Shown in pieces: positions 60,099 through 64,000 of a stretch of DNA of 64,000 nucleotides (its first letter is position 1; each line of letters starts with the position of its first letter). Position numbers and translations under genes: made by a program. The stretch covers positions 4,712,001 to 4,776,000 of the forward strand of contig NZ_CP085193.1 in the NCBI RefSeq assembly GCF_024298965.1, given 5' to 3'. This DNA comes from Streptomyces rapamycinicus NRRL 5491. Its GTDB lineage: Bacteria; Actinomycetota; Actinomycetes; Streptomycetales; Streptomycetaceae. The notes beneath the pieces are model-generated. The model made no database searches. It worked only from the letters and a program-made list of their open reading frames with translations, and was not told the DNA's origin.

Positions 60099-61598
60099 AT
60101 GAACGACTTTTCCCGCCGCGGGCTGCTGAGGGTGACGGCGGGCGCCGGTGCCGGCGCGGTCGTCGTGTCGGGCGCCGCGGCCGCCGCTGCCCCCGCTGCA
60201 GGCGCCGTGACCGAGGCGTCCGGGAGCGATGCGCATTGCGCGCCCGCGGAGCTGACCGGCCGGATCGTCCGCCCCGAAGACGCCGGATACACGGACGCGC
60301 GCCTCGGCTGGGACCAGCTCTTCTCCCACTATCCGCTGGTCATCGTCTTCGCCCAGAACACCCAGGACGTGGTCAACGCCCTGACGTGGGCGCGGCAGAA
60401 CGACGTGGCGGTGCGGGTGCGGAGCGGCCGCCACGCCCTTGAGGGCTGGTCGAACGTGGACAACGGGCTCGTGATCGACATCAGCGATCTGAAGTCGGTT
60501 CACGTCGACACCAAGTCGCGTATCGCGACGGTCGGAGCCGGGCTCAACCAGTTGGAAGCGGTGACCACCCTCGCGGAGCAGAACTTCGCGGTGACCACCG
60601 GAACGGAGGGCAGCGTAGGCCTGTCCGGTGCGACGCTCGGCGGCGGTTTCGGCTTCCTCACCCGCTGGCTCGGCATGGCCTGCGACAGCCTGGTGGGGGC
60701 CGAGATCGTCGTCCCGTCGGGTACCGAATGCGCCAAGGTGATCCACGCGGACCTGTACAACAACTCGGATCTGCTCTGGGCGCTCCGTGGCGCGGGGAAC
60801 GGCAACTTCGGCATCGTCACGTCACTGACCTACAAGTTGGCTCCGCTGAAGAGCGTCACCTATCTCCAGGCGACGTGGCAGGGCATCGACAACCTTCGCC
60901 CCATCTTCGAGGCGTATCAGCGTACGGCGCCGACCACCGACGCCCGCCTCGGAACCCAGCTCGAAATTCACCGAAACCAGATCTTCCTGTTCGGGGTTCT
61001 CCCCGAAGGAACGCCGGACGAGACGAAGAAGCTGCTGGCCTCGATCCTGTCGATCGACAGCCCGGACATCACTACGCAGGTCGGTAACTGGGGCGACGTA
61101 TACGCGGGATTCCAGATTCCGATCGAGCAGGAACCGGCGAACTGGAAATTCCACTCGCAGTTCACCAGAAAGCCGTTCCCGAGCGACGCGATCGACATCG
61201 TCGACTCGTTCATCAGAACCGCCCCGACGGATGACAGCAACTTCTTCGTCCAGGCTTTCGGCGGGAACGTCAGGAGGAGCCCCCGCGGCGGCACCGCCTT
61301 CCCGCACCGCGACGCGCTCTTCTACTCCGAACCCGGAGTCGGCTGGGGGGAGCGCAGTGACCAGCCGGGCGTCTGCGACCCGCTCACCTCGCAGTGCCAG
61401 GCCTGGATCGCCGAGTTCAGCCAGGCCCTGCGGACCTATGTGGACGGCGCCTACGTCAATGTGCCGAACATCGCACAGCAGGACTGGGAAACCGCCTATT
61501 GGGGGAACAACTTCGACCGGCTCCGCACCATCAAGGCGAAGTACGACCCCAACAACGTCTTCCAGTACGAGCAGAGCGTCCCGCCCGCGGTCTGCTGA
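60099..61598 (+). CDS. Secreted bicovalent FAD oxidase, BBE-like
   Basis: A 499-residue flavin oxidase of the PCMH/berberine-bridge type. The Tat signal NDFSRRGLLRVTAGAGAGAV has an Ala-rich core; the mature start is about residue 37. His112 in VRSGRHALEGWS and Cys195 in LGMACDS are positioned for 8-alpha-histidyl and 6-S-cysteinyl FAD bonds; GLSGATLGGGFGFLTR is the flavin pocket. The C-terminal BBE segment is YWGNNFDRLRTIKAKYDPNN. Relatives oxidise sugars, alkaloids or tailor antibiotics. It is divergent from the haloperoxidase-like gene. Confidence 0.93.
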   Translation: MNDFSRRGLLRVTAGAGAGAVVVSGAAAAAAPAAGAVTEASGSDAHCAPAELTGRIVRPEDAGYTDARLGWDQLFSHYPLVIVFAQNTQDVVNALTWARQNDVAVRVRSGRHALEGWSNVDNGLVIDISDLKSVHVDTKSRIATVGAGLNQLEAVTTLAEQNFAVTTGTEGSVGLSGATLGGGFGFLTRWLGMACDSLVGAEIVVPSGTECAKVIHADLYNNSDLLWALRGAGNGNFGIVTSLTYKLAPLKSVTYLQATWQGIDNLRPIFEAYQRTAPTTDARLGTQLEIHRNQIFLFGVLPEGTPDETKKLLASILSIDSPDITTQVGNWGDVYAGFQIPIEQEPANWKFHSQFTRKPFPSDAIDIVDSFIRTAPTDDSNFFVQAFGGNVRRSPRGGTAFPHRDALFYSEPGVGWGERSDQPGVCDPLTSQCQAWIAEFSQALRTYVDGAYVNVPNIAQQDWETAYWGNNFDRLRTIKAKYDPNNVFQYEQSVPPAVC

Positions 61599-61605
61599 CC
61601 GAGCA

Positions 61606-61651
61606 CGGCCAGAGCCCCCTCCCGATCGGGCGAATTCCAGGGGGCTCGGCC
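61606..61651. terminator. Terminator between flavin oxidase and methyltransferase
   Basis: GGCC and GAGCCCCCT (61607-61620) pair with AGGGGGCTC and GGCC (61639-61651), leaving one bulged A and an 18-base loop. It begins about 10 bases after the oxidase stop, in the convergent gap. Confidence 0.65.
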
Positions 61652-61736
61652 ATGCCTACCCGTCCTGTGCAGTCGCTGAACGCGCGCCGATTTGTACGGC
61701 CGTTCGTCAGCACCTGCGCCCGCAAGGGCTCGGCGG

Positions 61737-62597
61737 TCAGGCCGGGGCAGTTCGGGTCGCCGTGATCACCACCGTCGTGTACGGCATCGTGAAGCCGCCG
61801 CCCATCGCGTCGATGGCCGCGCCGACGCCCTCCAGCACTTCCGCCAGTTCGGCCGGAGGGAGCTGGGTGAACGCGCCCTGGGTGGGGATCTGCTCGAGCC
61901 AGGCGTCCCGGGTGTAGGTCCACTCCCAGTCGAACCGCCACTGCTCCGGTTCGCCGAACGCGCCCGCCGCCCGTATCCCGTCGGCGGCCTTGGCGAGGAT
62001 CGGCTGATACACGTCCGGGCCGCCCCGCGTCACCGCCCGGAAGTCGAACGGCGCGTCGGGCATCACCCGTCGGCAGACCGTGGCGAGGGCTTCCGCCAGA
62101 TCGGCCGGGAGCTGGAACACGTTCCAGAACGCGGCCAGTCGGGCGCCGGGCCGCAGTACCCGGGCGGCCTTGGCCGCCCCCGCGACCGGGTCGATCCAGT
62201 GCCAGGCCTGGCCCGCGATCACGGCATCGAAGTGCCGCCCGGCCGGGTCCCAGGCTTCGAACGTCGCGACCTCGACCGCCGTCCCGAGCCGCCGCGCCAC
62301 GTCGGCCATCCGCGCGTCCGGTTCGACACCGAGCACCGTACGGCCGGCCCGCTGGAACTGCCGGGCCGCGATACCGGTGCCACAGCCGACGTCGAGGATG
62401 CCGGGTGCATCGAGGACATCGGGGATGTCGGGGATGTCGGGGATGTCCGGGCCGGGGCCGTCGGTGGCGATCCGGTCCACCATGGCCTGGGGGTAGCGGG
62501 GCCGGGCCTGGTCGTAGCGTTCGGCATCCGAGCCGAACGACTCGGCCATCTGCCGATGTTGATGGGGCTCGTTCCCGGAGGAGGGTAAAGTGGGCAT
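61737..62597 (-). CDS. Class I SAM-dependent methyltransferase
   Basis: A 286-residue methyltransferase of the UbiE/YcgJ-like group. N-terminal FGSDAERYDQARPRYPQAMV, SAM motif I ILDVGCGTGIAARQF, acidic ribose contact VEPDARM, motif DAVIAGQAWHWIDP, then VLRPGARLAAFWNVF. A small IPD repeat (DIPDIPDIPD) from a 9-bp DNA repeat lies just before motif I. ATG 62597 sits inside the first of two identical-arm palindromes that the divergent TetR regulator probably binds. The substrate is unknown. Confidence 0.92.
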   Translation of the reverse strand: MPTLPSSGNEPHQHRQMAESFGSDAERYDQARPRYPQAMVDRIATDGPGPDIPDIPDIPDVLDAPGILDVGCGTGIAARQFQRAGRTVLGVEPDARMADVARRLGTAVEVATFEAWDPAGRHFDAVIAGQAWHWIDPVAGAAKAARVLRPGARLAAFWNVFQLPADLAEALATVCRRVMPDAPFDFRAVTRGGPDVYQPILAKAADGIRAAGAFGEPEQWRFDWEWTYTRDAWLEQIPTQGAFTQLPPAELAEVLEGVGAAIDAMGGGFTMPYTTVVITATRTAPA

Positions 62598-62627
62598 GCG
62601 CCCACTATGAGTGGGCACTTGCCCACT
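62589..62627. promoter_or_regulatory. Tandem 18-bp TetR-type operators
   Basis: AGTGGGC-N4-GCCCACT occurs at 62589-62606 and again at 62610-62627, both perfect, with 21 bp (two helical turns) between centres. The first overlaps the methyltransferase start codon; the second lies upstream of the TetR gene. Confidence 0.85.
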
Positions 62628-62672
62628 CGTCAACCGGGCGGGCCCACGAGCAAGGTGAGGGAGGGACGCACG

Positions 62673-63266
62673 GTGCCGACAGGGGTGGCCATGCGTGACG
62701 TACGCGAACAGTTGTTCCAGGCCGCCGAGCGAGTCCTGCTCCGGGACGGACCGAGCGCGCTGACCAGCCGGGCGGTCACCACGGAGGCGGGCTGCGCGAA
62801 GGGCGTCCTGCACCGGCACTTCGCCGACTTCGACGCCTTCCTCGCCGAGCTCGTACGGGACCGCATCGCCCGGCTCGACCACCAGTCCGCCGCCCTGCGC
62901 GGCTACGCCGGGACCGGCACCGTCGCCGACCACCTCGCCGACGCGCTCACGACCCTGTTCGAATCGGTCGCCGTGGGCCTCGTCAGCCTCGTCATCTCGC
63001 GCGACGAGCTACGCGCCCGCCTCCGCGAGACCACACCGACCGGCCTGCCGCTCCTGACGGAAGCCACCGCCATGATCGCCTCCTACCTCACCGCCGAGCG
63101 GGACCGGGGACGCATCGCGGCCGACGCCGACATCGACGCGCTCGCACCCACGGTGATCGGGGCCGGACACCTGCTCTTCGCCGACCGCGAAGCCACGCCC
63201 CCGGGCGCCGTGGCCGTCCGCAAGATGGTGACCACCGTCATCGCCGACGTCGTACGGGCGCCGTAG
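62673..63266 (+). CDS. TetR-family transcriptional regulator
   Basis: A 197-residue repressor: HTH region MRDVREQLFQAAERVLLRDG, SALTSRAVTTEAGCAKGVLH, RHFADFDAFLAELVRDRIA. The C-terminal all-helical ligand domain has VGLVSLVISRDELRARLRET and VIGAGHLLFADREATP. GTG 62673 is chosen because GGGAGG lies eight bases upstream; the earlier ATG 62607 falls inside the operator and lacks a ribosome site. It should bind the paired AGTGGGC palindromes and so control itself and the methyltransferase. Confidence 0.92.
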   Translation: MPTGVAMRDVREQLFQAAERVLLRDGPSALTSRAVTTEAGCAKGVLHRHFADFDAFLAELVRDRIARLDHQSAALRGYAGTGTVADHLADALTTLFESVAVGLVSLVISRDELRARLRETTPTGLPLLTEATAMIASYLTAERDRGRIAADADIDALAPTVIGAGHLLFADREATPPGAVAVRKMVTTVIADVVRAP

Positions 63267-63379
63267 CTCCGACACGACGATGTCCGCGAGCCGCAGCGCC
63301 GATTGTTGTCGAGGTACGGCCCTGAGAGGGTTCGCCAAGAGCCAGACGTACTTCATCAGTTGAGGGACAATCACCCGCT

Positions 63380-64000
63380 ATGGCCATCGATTACCGCAGA
63401 CGTCCGAAAATCGACTACCGCAAGCGTCCCCAGGAGCCGACTCCCGCGATCAGTCTGGAAAAGGTCGCCGCTCAGGCCCCGGGGCTGGTCAGCCTCTACA
63501 AGTCCGCTGCGGTCTCCCTGGCCAAACACGATGCCGGCGGGCAACGGGCCGCGGTGTACCTGGTGCTGGACCGCTCCGGAAGCATGCGCAAGTACTACCG
63601 CAACGGATCCGTGCAGTACTTGGCGGAGCAGACACTCGCCCTCGCGGCGAACCTCGATGACGATGGGGTCGTGCCTGTCGTCTTCTTCTCCACGGACATC
63701 GACGGAACCGCCGAGATCAGCCTCGACGCCTACCAGGACCGGATCAACCCCCTGCACGACTCGATGGGCCACATGGGCCGCACCAACTACCACGTCGCCA
63801 TGCAGGCCGTCATCGACCACTACCAGGCATCCGGGGCCGACGACCCGGCATTCGTCGTCTTCCAGACCGACGGCTCCCCCACATCCAAAGCGGCGGCGGA
63901 GCACGTGCTGTGCACGGCCGCGAAGCTGCCCATCTTCTGGCAGTTCATCGGGTTCGGCGACGACGAATTCCGCTTCCTGCACAGACTCGACGACCTGCCG
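63380..64000 (+). CDS. VWA-domain protein (TerF/TerY-like), cut by the right edge
   Basis: 207 codons from ATG 63380 are inside the window with no stop. The N-terminus has two copies of IDYR(R/K)RP, then EKVAAQAPGLVSLYKSAAVS. A von Willebrand A domain follows, with MIDAS residues in LVLDRSGSM (Asp64, Ser66, Ser68), the Thr in GHMGRTNYHVA and the Asp in VVFQTDGSPT. VWA proteins of this type accompany tellurium-resistance/TerD genes in Streptomyces. The gene continues beyond 64000, so other domains may follow. Confidence 0.88.
   Translation, partial: MAIDYRRRPKIDYRKRPQEPTPAISLEKVAAQAPGLVSLYKSAAVSLAKHDAGGQRAAVYLVLDRSGSMRKYYRNGSVQYLAEQTLALAANLDDDGVVPVVFFSTDIDGTAEISLDAYQDRINPLHDSMGHMGRTNYHVAMQAVIDHYQASGADDPAFVVFQTDGSPTSKAAAEHVLCTAAKLPIFWQFIGFGDDEFRFLHRLDDLP

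Overview
The window is very GC-rich chromosomal DNA from an actinomycete, almost certainly Streptomyces. Signs are third-position GC bias, frequent GTG starts, ATGA-coupled genes, mycothiol enzymes (mca, a maleylpyruvate-isomerase-like protein), twin-arginine lipoprotein and oxidase signals, and a pckG / mca-greA / ilvA / cgs-msrA order that I recall from Streptomyces core chromosomes. I cannot name the species. No rRNA, tRNA or CRISPR was seen.

Region 1 (1-31.0 kb) looks like conserved chromosome. It holds a peptide/nickel-type ABC importer cut by the left edge, an AlaA-like aminotransferase, a small gene behind a hairpin that buries its ribosome site, and pckG with an unusual in-frame insertion. 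Next come a haemolysin-III-like membrane protein, an MFS pump with its TetR repressor and operator, a YyaL-type thioredoxin-fold protein, and a STAND/TPR ATPase preceded by two perfect DnaA boxes. Then follow mca, greA, a DrrAB exporter, ilvA, MarR and sigma-like regulators, cystathionine gamma-synthase and msrA.

Region 2 (about 30.9-48.2 kb) is the most interesting part. The 3' end of msrA has acted repeatedly as an integration site. An 11.3-kb decayed integrative element (serine integrase at one end, truncated rep, XRE/TPR regulator, three IS elements) separates intact msrA from a displaced msrA C-terminal tail beginning at 42,275. Four or five further msrA tails follow at 43.35, 44.28, 44.80, 44.88 and probably 48.16 kb. 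The spaces between them hold small cargo: a DUF6247-toxin pair with an amber stop, a DUF2231 membrane protein, a wrecked immunity-like gene, and a two-gene NLR-type operon. The last tail touches the wreck of a second, different serine integrase. In the NLR-type operon a 142-residue protein ends with a motif of about 20 residues that is repeated near the N-terminus of its NB-ARC/TPR partner, as expected of bacterial amyloid-signalling (NLR-effector) pairs. I read the region as a cargo and defence array built by serial accretion at msrA.

Region 3 (48.2-64 kb) is accessory chromosome. It has RidA, a coupled SpoIIE-type phosphatase and B12-binding protein, gene remnants, two SDR enzymes, SnoaL-like proteins, and one-component regulators (XRE, Rrf2, PadR, TetR), several with clear palindromic operators beside their divergent targets. 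It ends with a vanadium-haloperoxidase-like gene that has lost its normal start, a bicovalent flavin oxidase, a methyltransferase and a VWA-domain gene cut by the right edge.
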